Source: an uncultured bacterium | GTDB taxonomy: Bacteria; Muiribacteriota; Ozemobacteria; Ozemobacterales; Ozemobacteraceae | Assembly: GCA_900317935.1 (NCBI GenBank) | Contig: ONIU01000029.1 | Location: 4,109-65,449, forward strand | Direction of reading: 5' to 3' | DNA: 61,341 bases | Part shown: positions 9,874 to 19,710 of the stretch, piece by piece | Position numbering within the stretch: the stretch's first letter is position 1 | Layout of the letters: each line of letters starts with the position of its first letter | The notes under the pieces: model-generated | Database searches by the model: none | The model's input: the letters and a program-made list of their open reading frames with translations, nothing else | What the model was told of the DNA's origin: nothing | Position numbers and translations under genes: made by a program

Positions 9874-12702
9874 ATGAGTTTTAAACCCAAAATAAGCAAC
9901 TTTAAAGAAAAAATAATCATTATTATAATGATTATTTCTGTTTTGGTCGGTATTTACCTTGCTTTAAGCTCATGTTTGTCTATGCAGGACAGTGAATGGA
10001 TAAACAATAGAAAAGAAGCCTGCATAATGCAAACAGAAAAACTTGCAGCAGATGCAGATAGAAATTTTTTTATTACAAGAAAAATTCTGCCATTATTAAG
10101 ACAAATATGTGAAGATCCTCTGTTAGACATAAAAGCAACTCAAAAAAACCTGCTTGATAAATATGACTTAGACCTTTCCATATACAAATTTGATAAGAAT
10201 AAATTAATAGAAACAGCACCCGAACAGGCTGGCAATAAATGGTTGATGAGAAATCTTTTCCCAGCTTTAACCGAAACGGATATTCAAAAAATAGAAGCAA
10301 AAAGAGCCGAACTTGATAAAAAAATAGAGTTTACCTTTGGTTATGGAAAAAATCTTATTTCGATAAAGAATAATCCAGAAATAATAATAAATACGGTCAT
10401 CTCGGGGAAAGAAGCTTTCGCAGCCTGGACAAGCCGCGGAGATAAAGGAGTAATCATTCTTAGCAGTTGTCTACCTGATAATAACAAAATACTTAATGAA
10501 GTAATTGCTAATTCTCCAACTATACAAGATCAGAAATATTCAGGCAGAATAACTGCACAGAATATTACTACAGAACAAAAACTGGCTACTATAGCAAATA
10601 AATTTTTCTCCAGATATTCTCTTGAACATGGAATATACAACGATTTGGACTGGTATTTTGTAACCACAAAAAACAATGAAAGATATTACACTGCTTATGA
10701 ACCAAGAAACTCTGTATATTACAGATGTCTTATCTTTTTAAGAATATTCTCTATTTTGATAATGTTTTTAATTTCAATTGTAATATTTAACTATTCCAGT
10801 AATTCCATGCTGAGTTTGAAAAAATTTGTTACACTAATATTCATTGCTTCATCAATTCTGCCTTTAACTATTACAGGAACAACCAGTCTTGAAAGTATAG
10901 ATACTCTCACAAATATTCATAAAAATGAACTTCGTTCTTCTATGGAAGAAGCAATAGGAAATATTATTCAAAAATTTGGAACTTATTTAAACAATTGCTC
11001 AAATATTCTTACTGACCTCACAAATCCTCCTTTAGAAGGTTTTAAAGGGCAAAAATCTTACGAAGATATTACCCAAAAAGTTGTCGCTGCCTTTCCAGAA
11101 GCAAGAGTATCTTTCAGAAATGCGGGCTCTGTTCAGATTTTCTGCAACAGCACCAATTATTCTTCAGGTCAGGAAACACTTTTTAAATCAACAAGCAATA
11201 GGTATTTAGAAAAATACATGCCTTCCAGGCTAACAGAAATGAAATATTCCGGTAATCCATTTGCTGATATGCTTGTCAAGAAAGAAGACGTGGGATTCAG
11301 CCAGATATGCGGTTATCCAAATAAACTCCAATTTATCAAAAACGCTGGTTATCCTATGTTTGTATACATAAGGGTTTATCCTCCTTCAGCTGGTGAAGCT
11401 GCATTGATTGAAGTAGAACCTAGATTGAAACATGTATTAAAAAGCTATAATCAGAGCATAGACCAGCGAAGTCTGGTATCTAAGCAGCAGATAATCAATC
11501 TGATTGCTTTTAATCCTCTAAAATTCAGATGGTCTATTCCACCCAATAATTCTATAAAACAATTATTTGAACAAGCAAAGGCTGCCTATGTCATCAACAA
11601 ACCAATATTCAGAAAAATAACAAAAAATGGCAAGCAAATTTATTCTCTCTGCATTCCAAATACTAATTACGAAGACGTCTGCTATACCGGTTCTTTGTCT
11701 ACCGATGAATTTCAGAAAGAAATAACCAAATTAAAACTATATATTTTTATTGGAGCTATAGTTGCTATAGTTTTACTTTTATGTATTATAAGCTGGCTGA
11801 TGAAACAGCTTATTGCTCCATTAGGAAATCTTGAGCTCGGAATTAAAGCTCTATCAGAACACAAATTTGAAACAAAGCTTCCTGTGCCTGAAGGGAACGA
11901 CGAATTAGTCACTCTTTTCAAAGAATTTAACTTTATGATGGGCGAAAACTACGACATGCAAATGGCAAAGAATGTTCAGGAAGGTTTGATCACAACAAAA
12001 TTTCCTGAAATTCCAGGTTATTTAGTTTATGGATTCTCAATTCCTGCCGGAGATTTGGGTGGAGACTGTCTTACCTCTTTTACTATGCCAGACGGGAAAC
12101 TGCTTTTCTTAGTCGGCGATTTAACAGGGCATGGTATCGGCTCAGCATTAATGATGTCTTTCGTTCGTTCTGTAACCTTTAACTGGAGCCAAAACCCGAA
12201 AGAGAATCCTTCTTCTCTTGCTGATTCAATAGATCAGATGCTTCGTGACAACAAAATGTCCAAGATGTTTATGGGAATAATCTGCGGTATACTAGATCCT
12301 ACTGATGGAAAAATCAATTTTGTCACAAGAGGACATATCTATCCGCTCTTTTTACGTAATGACAATACTATTGAATGGTTAGGCAAACCAGCTTTACCTC
12401 TTGGAATCGGCAGGAAACACCTTTCAGAAGAACAAACTACAACTCTTCTGCCAGGAGAAAGAATATTATGTATTTCTGACGGAGTAATAGAAATTCATAA
12501 AAATAACGGAATGACAATTGATTACCAACTAATCGAAAAATGGGCTCAGGAATTGATACCTGGCGAAGACTCTGAATGGTTGAAAAGAATTGAAAACAAA
12601 TATAGAGAATGGTGTAAAATGCATGATGCTGAACAAACAGACGATATTACTTTCTTCTCTATTATTTATAAAGAACATGTAGGAGGCGATTATAATGGCT
12701 GA
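9874..12702 (+). CDS. membrane sensor with HAMP and SpoIIE/PP2C Ser/Thr phosphatase (pair 2, type A)
   Basis: A 942-residue paralogue of the protein at 4089-6911, sharing its layout: helix near 14-34, extracytoplasmic region, two central helices near 285-340, a second outer region, helix near 627-650, HAMP and a SpoIIE/PP2C domain. Here the catalytic acids are present: AGDLGGD near 725, GDLTGHG near 747, ISDG near 866 and DDIT at the C-terminus, so it should be active. The ATG at 9874 has GAGGAA just upstream. An 80-base gap separates it from pair 1, enough for a promoter, but none stands out. Its end overlaps the next start by eight bases. The four genes look like a duplicated A-B module. 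Confidence 0.88.
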   Translation: MSFKPKISNFKEKIIIIIMIISVLVGIYLALSSCLSMQDSEWINNRKEACIMQTEKLAADADRNFFITRKILPLLRQICEDPLLDIKATQKNLLDKYDLDLSIYKFDKNKLIETAPEQAGNKWLMRNLFPALTETDIQKIEAKRAELDKKIEFTFGYGKNLISIKNNPEIIINTVISGKEAFAAWTSRGDKGVIILSSCLPDNNKILNEVIANSPTIQDQKYSGRITAQNITTEQKLATIANKFFSRYSLEHGIYNDLDWYFVTTKNNERYYTAYEPRNSVYYRCLIFLRIFSILIMFLISIVIFNYSSNSMLSLKKFVTLIFIASSILPLTITGTTSLESIDTLTNIHKNELRSSMEEAIGNIIQKFGTYLNNCSNILTDLTNPPLEGFKGQKSYEDITQKVVAAFPEARVSFRNAGSVQIFCNSTNYSSGQETLFKSTSNRYLEKYMPSRLTEMKYSGNPFADMLVKKEDVGFSQICGYPNKLQFIKNAGYPMFVYIRVYPPSAGEAALIEVEPRLKHVLKSYNQSIDQRSLVSKQQIINLIAFNPLKFRWSIPPNNSIKQLFEQAKAAYVINKPIFRKITKNGKQIYSLCIPNTNYEDVCYTGSLSTDEFQKEITKLKLYIFIGAIVAIVLLLCIISWLMKQLIAPLGNLELGIKALSEHKFETKLPVPEGNDELVTLFKEFNFMMGENYDMQMAKNVQEGLITTKFPEIPGYLVYGFSIPAGDLGGDCLTSFTMPDGKLLFLVGDLTGHGIGSALMMSFVRSVTFNWSQNPKENPSSLADSIDQMLRDNKMSKMFMGIICGILDPTDGKINFVTRGHIYPLFLRNDNTIEWLGKPALPLGIGRKHLSEEQTTTLLPGERILCISDGVIEIHKNNGMTIDYQLIEKWAQELIPGEDSEWLKRIENKYREWCKMHDAEQTDDITFFSIIYKEHVGGDYNG

Positions 12703-15592
12703 TGAAGAAGTAAAGCCTTCTGCTGCATCTTTTGGAAAACTATTTCTAGCATTCTTATTGATACTTCTGTTTTCTTTGTTTATTATTTCATTGCAGACCT
12801 CAGTAAAACTTAAAGAAGATAACGAAAAGAATCTTGAATACAATCTGTCAACAAAATTAGACGATATAATTTCAGACTGTTTTTTGCACAACTATGTAAA
12901 AAACAGTTTCAAAAAAATCATAGATGAAGCAAAACATAAAGGTCCTGATTCTCCAAATCTTCCAAAACTAATAAATGACTGTAGATTTGATGATTATATT
13001 TCATTAAAAGGTTTCTTCTACAAAAACGACGAATTAATACAAACAGTAAACGTCAACCAAGAAGAAAAAGAGTTTTTCAAAGATTTCTTTAAATACCTTA
13101 AAATAGATAGATTATCTAAAGAATTTGTTGAAGCCCATAGAAAGACTCTAAGAAAACTTGTAGATCATTTTGGTATTGGAAGCCGATTAGAATTAGTACA
13201 GCTTCGAAAAAGTTTTTATTCAAACTTTGATGTTCAAAAGACTACTCAACAATTTCACTGGGATGAGTATGACAATGGTGTAGGATTATTACTATATACA
13301 ACAAAAGTTCCTTATACTGTCGAAAGATTTCAAAACATCTTAAACAAAAAAGAAGATAAAAACTATGGATTTATAAATAGCGATAACAAGGAAATAGTCC
13401 CTCCTAAGGGCTTTACAAAAGAACAAACTCTTGCGGCATTTATAAAAACAGGTAAATCAAACAAACCTCTTATTATCGCTAATGACCATTATTGGTATTT
13501 CCAAACAAATCGATTTGATCAGAAATATTGCTATGTAGTTCCTATTAACAATAATCCTTTTATTTCTTATGATTGGGCAGAATTACTTCAAAAAATATCT
13601 GGCATACTATTTATTCTCATAGTTATTATCTATCTGACTTCAATAATAAAATGTATTCCAGGGGAAAATGTTACAGAATTTCTAGACAATCTATCTATAA
13701 AATATAGAATAATAGGCATTTTTACTATGGCTTCCATTTTCCCTGTTTTAATGACTGCGGTTATCGGTAATTCTCTGCTCTCAGATAAACAGAGTGTTAT
13801 TGAAAAGAATATATTAAGCGAAAGCCTTGACGTAATCTATAACATTGAGAATCAGAGAGAAGTATTATTAGAAAATACAAAAAAAATGTCTGTTGATATT
13901 AGAGAAAAAGTAAAAGAAGCCTACTTAAATAATCAGCCAATTGACGGACAAATGTTCTATAAGTGTCTTGAGAAACATTCCATCTCCCCAGATCTATGTC
14001 GACTCGATGTCAGAGATAGTGAAATTAAAAATATTTTTACAATGGACGACAGAGAAACTCAAGGAGCAGCCAATCTCTTTGATTTGATATGCAGACTTGT
14101 TTTAAAAACACATTGCCCAAATCGTATCGGGAAATTAAATCTCAAAGTTTCACCAGCTGAATTAGTAAGTGAATCTGTTCTTTCTACAGATGAATTAGGG
14201 TTTGCTTCATTAATCAGACAAAGAAACGAACAATTCACATTCAGAGTAGGCGCTTTTCCAACAACCTGGTATTGGGATATTTATCCAGAACTTGCAACAG
14301 GCCCAGCATTTATCTGCGTTACAACTCAAGTAATAACGACTTTTTCGAAACACATCGAAGATTATATCTATTCATTGCCAGTAAGAGATGAAAATATACA
14401 ATTAGCTGTTTTTGTAAACAATCCTCATTTTGTTGATAAATTAATAACACCTTACAAACATCTTCCCCACGATGAAATAATAAAAACAGCAAACGTCGCC
14501 TTCGATACAAATAAAGTGCTCTTCAGAAGTATAGATGTTCAAGGGAAACCATACTGGATAACAGCAAAACATGAAAAACAAGCTAATAGCCACGTTATCA
14601 TGAATATGGTATCTAAAAAAGAACGCTTAGCAGTGTTAGAACCATTCAAATGGCAATTAACAATAATTGGCATATTTGCTCTGACAATTTCTCTATTTGG
14701 AGCCTGGTTTATAACTAGTTTGATTATTCTTCCTGTTGGTGACCTAAGCAAAGGAATTATGGCCATAAGACAAAGGAACAAAGAGTTCACTATTCCCGTA
14801 AGACGAAAAGATGAATTTGGGGAATTGGCCAAAGCATTTAATCAGGTTATAGAAGATTTTGAAGAACTGGAATATGGGAAAATTGTTCAGGAAAGTCTCT
14901 TGCCGCCATCTGCCCCTATTGTTGAAGGTTATGACATAGCTTTCTTTACCGTTTCCGCTACAGACCTTGCTGGAGACTATCATGACTATGTAACCCTTGA
15001 TGATGGGAAAGTATCCATTATTTTAGGTGACGTTTCTGGTCATGGCATCTCAGCATCATTAGCTATGGCAATGGCAAAAGCAACCTTTAATTACGCAAAG
15101 TCCAAAAAAGTTAAATTCCCTGAAGAATTCATGGATATGCTTAACATCATGTTCAACAAAGAATTAAAACCTAGAAACAAGCTCATGACTCTTATATCCA
15201 TGACTCTAACTCCTGAAACAGGCGAAGTAATCTTTGATAACGCTGGTCAATCATATCCTGCTTATTTCACTAGTTCAACTCAATCTAGTGAAGAAATAAA
15301 AATGCCTTCTCTTCCGTTAGGTGGTATGAAAAAACGTAAGAAAAAACCAATCAGCAAAATGATGGAACACGGTGATGCATTTATATTCTATACGGACGGT
15401 ATGATTGAAGCTTCAGCAGCAAACGGAGAGATGTTCGGATACGAAAGATTCTTCGCTAAATTCACTGAACAAATGAAAAAGAATATAAGCTCAAAAGAAG
15501 CAATTAATAACATTTTCCAAGCTATGGAAGACTTCAGAGAACCTGGCCCTCACTCTGATGACATAACCATGGTAATTGTTAAACGATTGTAA
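12695..15592 (+). CDS. membrane sensor with HAMP and SpoIIE/PP2C Ser/Thr phosphatase (pair 2, type B)
   Basis: A 965-residue paralogue of the protein at 6908-9793, with the same order of membrane helix, outer domain, helix pair, outer domain, helix, HAMP and SpoIIE/PP2C domain. The metal ligands are intact (TDLAGD near 754, GDVSGHG near 778, YTDG near 898, SDDIT near the end). The C-terminal 230 residues are almost identical in wording to the pair 1 type B protein, while the outer regions differ more, so the copies probably share an output and sense different things. AGGAGG lies within the end of the upstream gene, ahead of the ATG. With its type A partner it could form a heteromeric receptor; that is inference from gene pairing. 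Confidence 0.88.
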   Translation: MADEEVKPSAASFGKLFLAFLLILLFSLFIISLQTSVKLKEDNEKNLEYNLSTKLDDIISDCFLHNYVKNSFKKIIDEAKHKGPDSPNLPKLINDCRFDDYISLKGFFYKNDELIQTVNVNQEEKEFFKDFFKYLKIDRLSKEFVEAHRKTLRKLVDHFGIGSRLELVQLRKSFYSNFDVQKTTQQFHWDEYDNGVGLLLYTTKVPYTVERFQNILNKKEDKNYGFINSDNKEIVPPKGFTKEQTLAAFIKTGKSNKPLIIANDHYWYFQTNRFDQKYCYVVPINNNPFISYDWAELLQKISGILFILIVIIYLTSIIKCIPGENVTEFLDNLSIKYRIIGIFTMASIFPVLMTAVIGNSLLSDKQSVIEKNILSESLDVIYNIENQREVLLENTKKMSVDIREKVKEAYLNNQPIDGQMFYKCLEKHSISPDLCRLDVRDSEIKNIFTMDDRETQGAANLFDLICRLVLKTHCPNRIGKLNLKVSPAELVSESVLSTDELGFASLIRQRNEQFTFRVGAFPTTWYWDIYPELATGPAFICVTTQVITTFSKHIEDYIYSLPVRDENIQLAVFVNNPHFVDKLITPYKHLPHDEIIKTANVAFDTNKVLFRSIDVQGKPYWITAKHEKQANSHVIMNMVSKKERLAVLEPFKWQLTIIGIFALTISLFGAWFITSLIILPVGDLSKGIMAIRQRNKEFTIPVRRKDEFGELAKAFNQVIEDFEELEYGKIVQESLLPPSAPIVEGYDIAFFTVSATDLAGDYHDYVTLDDGKVSIILGDVSGHGISASLAMAMAKATFNYAKSKKVKFPEEFMDMLNIMFNKELKPRNKLMTLISMTLTPETGEVIFDNAGQSYPAYFTSSTQSSEEIKMPSLPLGGMKKRKKKPISKMMEHGDAFIFYTDGMIEASAANGEMFGYERFFAKFTEQMKKNISSKEAINNIFQAMEDFREPGPHSDDITMVIVKRL

Positions 15593-15595
15593 AAA

Positions 15596-15624
15596 TTGAC
15601 TTTAAACAGCACCAATAGTATTTT
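15596..15624 (+). promoter_or_regulatory. sigma70-type promoter for cysteine synthase
   Basis: TTGACT (15596-15601), a 17-base spacer and TATTTT (15619-15624) lie just after the stop of the last phosphatase gene and about 40 bases before the cysK start. The -35 box is near consensus and the -10 box is fair. Confidence 0.5.
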
Positions 15625-15662
15625 ATATTAAACTAAAGAGACCCTTTTAAAGGACCATAAAA

Positions 15663-16598
15663 ATGGCTAACATTTATACTTCTGCCGAACAATTAATAGG
15701 AAATACCCCTCTTTTAGAATTAACTCATTTCGAAAAAGAATTAAATCTAAAAGCCAAGGTATTGGCAAAGCTGGAATACTTTAATCCAGCCGGTTCAATT
15801 AAAGATAGAGCCGCGAAATCAATCATAGACGATGCCGAATCCAAAGGCCGTCTCAAACCTGGTGCTACAATTATAGAACCAACATCAGGCAATACGGGAA
15901 TAGGGATTGCTGCAGTAGCTGTTACAAAAGGTTATAAAACTATAATTGTCATGCCTGACTCTATGTCAGTTGAAAGGCAGAAAATTATTGCTGCCTATGG
16001 AGCAAAACTAGTATTAACTCCTGCTTCTGAAGGAATGAAAGGTGCTATAGAAAAAGCTGAGAAACTGGCACAAACTATCCCTAACTCTATCATAGCCGGA
16101 CAATTCGTTAATCAGGCAAATCCCAAAGCACATTTTGAAACTACTGGCCCGGAAATCTGGAAAGACACTGACGGGAAAGTAGATATATTCATAGCTTCTG
16201 TCGGCACTGGTGGAACAATTACCGGAGCAGGCCAATATTTAAAAACAAAGAATCCAAACATTAAAATTGTGGCAGTAGAGCCTGCATCATCACCATTTTT
16301 GGCAACAGGAAGAAGTGGAAGACATTTAATACAAGGTATCGGAGCCGGTTTTAAGCCTGAAGTTCTAGATACATCTATTTATACAGAAATAGCTACTGTC
16401 TCTGACGAAGAAGCTTACGAAATGACGTGCAGTATTGCCAGAACAGAAGGAATACTTGTAGGAATCTCTTCTGGTGCGGCCTGTGCAGCTGCACTAGAGC
16501 TTGCAAGCTATGAAAAGAATGCGGGTAAGAATATTGTAGTCATCTTTCCAGATACAGGAAACAGATATCTTTCCACCACAGGTCTCTTCGGAGTATAA
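15663..16598 (+). CDS. cysK: cysteine synthase (O-acetylserine sulfhydrylase)
   Basis: Makes L-cysteine from O-acetyl-L-serine and sulfide with pyridoxal phosphate. The 311-residue protein matches the family's usual length of 300-320. The PLP lysine is K47 in NPAGSIKDRA, the substrate loop is TSGNTG near 74-79, the phosphate-binding GTGGTITG is present, and the end is VVIFPDTGNRYLSTTGLF. The start ATG follows AAAGGA. It stands alone with its own promoter and terminator; no serine acetyltransferase gene is adjacent. Cystathionine beta-synthase-like enzymes are close relatives, but the length and C-terminus favour CysK. Confidence 0.94.
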   Translation: MANIYTSAEQLIGNTPLLELTHFEKELNLKAKVLAKLEYFNPAGSIKDRAAKSIIDDAESKGRLKPGATIIEPTSGNTGIGIAAVAVTKGYKTIIVMPDSMSVERQKIIAAYGAKLVLTPASEGMKGAIEKAEKLAQTIPNSIIAGQFVNQANPKAHFETTGPEIWKDTDGKVDIFIASVGTGGTITGAGQYLKTKNPNIKIVAVEPASSPFLATGRSGRHLIQGIGAGFKPEVLDTSIYTEIATVSDEEAYEMTCSIARTEGILVGISSGAACAAALELASYEKNAGKNIVVIFPDTGNRYLSTTGLFGV

Positions 16599-16615
16599 AA
16601 AATATATCTCTTGAT

Positions 16616-16655
16616 AAAAAATAACCCTTTGAAAAATCAAAGGGTTATTTTTTTT
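16616..16655 (+). terminator. rho-independent terminator after cysK
   Basis: AATAACCCTTT and AAAGGGTTATT form an 11-bp stem around GAAAAATC, followed by a T-run, starting 18 bases after the cysK stop. Confidence 0.85.
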
Positions 16656-16684
16656 GCTTATTTTATCTTAAAAAAATTGAATAT

Positions 16685-16720
16685 AAAAAACTGCCTTGAA
16701 CTTAATCAAGGCAGTTTTTT
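16685..16720 (-). terminator. rho-independent terminator for the secreted Ser/Thr/Gln-rich protein gene
   Basis: ACTGCCTTGA and TCAAGGCAGT pair around a short loop, flanked by six A and six T, so it works on both strands. Its position about 45 bases past the stop at 16764 makes it the terminator of the minus-strand gene. Confidence 0.8.
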
Positions 16721-16763
16721 ACTTAGAAACACGCTTTAAGTTTATAAACGAGTTATTTATTAA

Positions 16764-18734
16764 TTATTCACCAGAAGAACGGAGAGCATCATATCTAGCC
16801 TTGGCAGCATTCATCTTCTGAGATACTTCAAGAGCTTCATTAGTCTTACCAGCCTGGATCAACTTGCTGTATTCATTGTAGTAATCAGTGTATTCAATGT
16901 AAGCAGCAGTGATATCATCTTCGTTAGCTGCAACAACTGCTTTGTCTTTTTCTTCTTCTTCTTCAGCAACTGGAACAACAGCATCAGAAATTGTTACGCT
17001 GGTAACTTCATCGCCACCAAGAGTAATACCATCGGTTTTACCACCAATTTTAAGTCCAGAGAAACCAGTGCTTGATGGCATTTGGATAGTTGGAAGATTT
17101 GCTTCGCCTTTACCGAAGAAACCAGCAATCTTGTGAGCAGCCCAGTTACCGAAGTAACCACCAACCATACCACCGAGAACAGTACCAACAGGACCTAAGC
17201 AAGAACCAAGAGCGGCACCAACGGTAGAACCGATAGCCTGACCAGTTACACCAACCCAGTCAACTCTCCTGAAAGCTTCTTTAATTGAGAATCTGCCGTT
17301 CTTAATATCGCCAGCCATGTATGCACCAACAGAAGAACCTACAACAGAACCGAAAGCTGGAGCAAGAGCGCTGAGTGCACCACCAACAACTGGAACACAG
17401 CTTAAGAATGGAACGAAGAATGAACCAGCAGCAGAACCAAGAACTGAACCAGCTACGCCACCAACAAATTCAGCACAGCATACAGTTTTGATAGCTTTCT
17501 GAAGGCTTGGATCTTCACCACGCATAATCTGAGTAGCAAGGTCAACACCAACAGTAATACCAGCAGTTACAAGAAGGTTCTTAGCACTGAAACCAGATTT
17601 CAAACTGTCTTTAACATTCTGGAAACCTTGATTAGTCAAATTCTTTCCAGTCTGATAACCAGATTTGAATTTATCACCAATAGAAGTTTTGGTCTTTTCG
17701 CCAGAAGCAGGAGCTGCAGCCTGTTCTGTTGTAGCTTGAGCAGTTTGAGCTGAAGAATTACCAGATTCACCGGCAGGAGCCTGAGCAGTTTCAGATCCAC
17801 TGGTCTGAGTTGTCTGAGAAGATTCAGTAGTCTGAGCAGTCTGACTGCTCTGAGAAGAACTAGAAGAAGTGGTTGAAGCATCTGCTGGATCCATTAAACC
17901 ACGAGCAATTGCTTCTTCGTGAGAAATGAACTTACCAGTCTGAGGATCTCTTGGGTGTTTTGCAGGATCCCAAGCTTTCTTAGTGGTAGTAGTAGAAGAC
18001 TGAGAAGAGCTGCTGCTTGTAGTAGAAGCGCCTTCAGCTACAGAAGCCTGAGGAGCTGAAGCACCAGTCTGAGCAGATGGAGTAGAACTCTGAGTAGTAT
18101 TAGTAGACTGCTGAGTAGCTGGTTTAGAAGTCTGGGCGGCAGTATTAGAAGTAGTATTGCCAGCTTTATAATCTTTCCAAGCCTGGCTCATTTCAGAACC
18201 GCTCATACCTTTACCTGCATTGGCCTTCTGGAATTCATTCCAAGTCATTTGGCCATTGTTGCTACCAGAAGTAGTAGTTGTCTGGGTTGTTTGAGTAGAC
18301 TGCTGAGCAGTAGCACCAGAAGTCTGAGAAGCTGGTTTACTAGTAGAAGCTGGCTTGCTAGTAGAAGCAGGTTTGCTTGTAGATGGCTTGCTGCTTGTAG
18401 ATGGCTTGCTAGTAGAAGCTGGCTTGCTTGAAGTAGAACCAGCGTTAGCACCAGAACCGGCATCACCGAAAATAATTGAAGTAACCTGAGTCATATCAAG
18501 AGCAACAGGTTTACCGTTAACAAAACGAACGTTATAAGTAGTAGTTCCACCAGGAGTGTTTACTGTAACATTCTGACCTGGGGTTACCTGGTAAGTTTGA
18601 TTACCAATAGTTACCGGAATAGTAGCGGTATTTGCTGCTTCAGCAGCAGGAATTGGAGCCTGGAATAGGCTTACCAAGAAAGTGAGTGCGAGAATAGCGC
18701 ACATAATGCGTGTTCTAAGCGTTTTCTTTCTCAT
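16764..18734 (-). CDS. secreted Ser/Thr/Gln-rich protein with a Gly-rich hydrophobic core
   Basis: A 656-residue protein of unknown function. It has a clear Sec signal (basic RKKTLRTR, hydrophobic core, likely AEA cleavage near 33), a short beta-rich domain to about 95, then roughly 280 residues of Ser/Thr/Ala/Gln/Pro low complexity with repeated TSKPAS units and one WDPAKHPRDPQTGKF motif. Residues 385-560 are Gly/Ala/Val-rich hydrophobic segments with many small-residue spacings (for example LGGMVGGYFG), like glycine-zipper membrane or pore segments. A charged helical tail follows. The ribosome site AAGGAG is strong, and the gene stands alone with its own terminator, suggesting high expression. 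I infer a surface or envelope protein; no enzyme motif is seen. Confidence 0.75.
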   Translation of the reverse strand: MRKKTLRTRIMCAILALTFLVSLFQAPIPAAEAANTATIPVTIGNQTYQVTPGQNVTVNTPGGTTTYNVRFVNGKPVALDMTQVTSIIFGDAGSGANAGSTSSKPASTSKPSTSSKPSTSKPASTSKPASTSKPASQTSGATAQQSTQTTQTTTTSGSNNGQMTWNEFQKANAGKGMSGSEMSQAWKDYKAGNTTSNTAAQTSKPATQQSTNTTQSSTPSAQTGASAPQASVAEGASTTSSSSSQSSTTTTKKAWDPAKHPRDPQTGKFISHEEAIARGLMDPADASTTSSSSSQSSQTAQTTESSQTTQTSGSETAQAPAGESGNSSAQTAQATTEQAAAPASGEKTKTSIGDKFKSGYQTGKNLTNQGFQNVKDSLKSGFSAKNLLVTAGITVGVDLATQIMRGEDPSLQKAIKTVCCAEFVGGVAGSVLGSAAGSFFVPFLSCVPVVGGALSALAPAFGSVVGSSVGAYMAGDIKNGRFSIKEAFRRVDWVGVTGQAIGSTVGAALGSCLGPVGTVLGGMVGGYFGNWAAHKIAGFFGKGEANLPTIQMPSSTGFSGLKIGGKTDGITLGGDEVTSVTISDAVVPVAEEEEEKDKAVVAANEDDITAAYIEYTDYYNEYSKLIQAGKTNEALEVSQKMNAAKARYDALRSSGE

Positions 18735-19043
18735 AATATAACTCCTTATAAACTTATAAAAAACTGCAATAAGTAAACGGTACCGTCAAAATGTACCGAT
18801 ACTCCTTATTTATATTTTACTGAAATTTCTACAATGCGCAAGAGTTTGAACAAAAAAATTTTATTTTTTTTAACATTTTTTACATTATTTTAAAATTAAA
18901 TATAGATAACTATCCCATTACTCTCTTTTGAATAAAAATATATAAGGGTATTGATTTATAAAAAAAACTCTATTATAAGTATAATGTATGAATCAGATGT
19001 TATTTTAAGGTTACAATTTTAGTCATAGTATTGAGGCAAAAAG
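18735..19043. promoter_or_regulatory. divergent intergenic region with a palindrome
   Basis: This AT-rich spacer must hold the start signals for two divergent genes. ACGGTACCGT at 18777-18786 is a perfect 10-bp palindrome, and GTACCG recurs at 18793-18798, about 45-60 bases from the minus-strand start. This could be an operator; nothing else is recognisable. Confidence 0.3.
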
Positions 19044-19709
19044 ATGCGCACAGAAGTCAACGGAATCAACATCAATTACGAAAAAACTGGCAAAGGCGAA
19101 CAAAGTATAGTTCTTCTTCACGGAAATGGTGAAGATCACACAATGTTTTATGAACTTTCACAGCTTCTTGCCAAAGATTTTACTGTATATGCATTAGACA
19201 GCCGAGGGCACGGCGAAAGCGATCCCGTTGATTCTCTAACCTATGATGAAATGGCTGAAGATGTTGTATCTTTTATCAAAAAGAAAAAAATCAAGCATCC
19301 TATATTATATGGTTTTAGTGATGGCGGAATACTTGGTCTTTTAATAGCAATAAGACATCCTGGTCTGATTTCCAAGCTTATTGTCAGCGGAGCAAACCTT
19401 AAGCCAACAGGTTTGAAAAACTGGTTTTTAAGACAATGCGAATTAGATTATGAAGCTAACCATTCGCCGTTAATTGAATTGATGCTTAACAACCCAAATA
19501 TCTCTCACGAAGAACTTCACACAATTCACATTCCAACCCTTATATTGGCTGGCGAAGATGATTTGGTAAAGGAAGCACACACTGAATCCATACACAGAAA
19601 CATTGAAAACAGCCAAATGCAGATTTTAGCTGGAGAAGGGCACGACACATACGTAATTCATAACCCAAAACTTTACGATGTAATGGCACCCTTCTTATTT
19701 GGAGAATAA
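19044..19709 (+). CDS. alpha/beta hydrolase
   Basis: A 221-residue cytoplasmic alpha/beta-hydrolase-fold protein. The oxyanion region is VLLHGNGED, the nucleophile elbow is GFSDGG with Ser92, the acid is probably Asp172 or Asp173 in LAGEDD, and the base is His200 in GEGHDTY. The strand before the elbow and the DSRGHGES motif near 52-59 are typical of carboxylesterase/lipase-like members. It is shorter than the 250-280 residue average, with a small cap. The ATG at 19044 follows GAGG. The substrate cannot be told from sequence. It ends one base before the convergent GLUG-protein gene. Confidence 0.85.
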   Translation: MRTEVNGININYEKTGKGEQSIVLLHGNGEDHTMFYELSQLLAKDFTVYALDSRGHGESDPVDSLTYDEMAEDVVSFIKKKKIKHPILYGFSDGGILGLLIAIRHPGLISKLIVSGANLKPTGLKNWFLRQCELDYEANHSPLIELMLNNPNISHEELHTIHIPTLILAGEDDLVKEAHTESIHRNIENSQMQILAGEGHDTYVIHNPKLYDVMAPFLFGE

Positions 19710-19710
19710 T

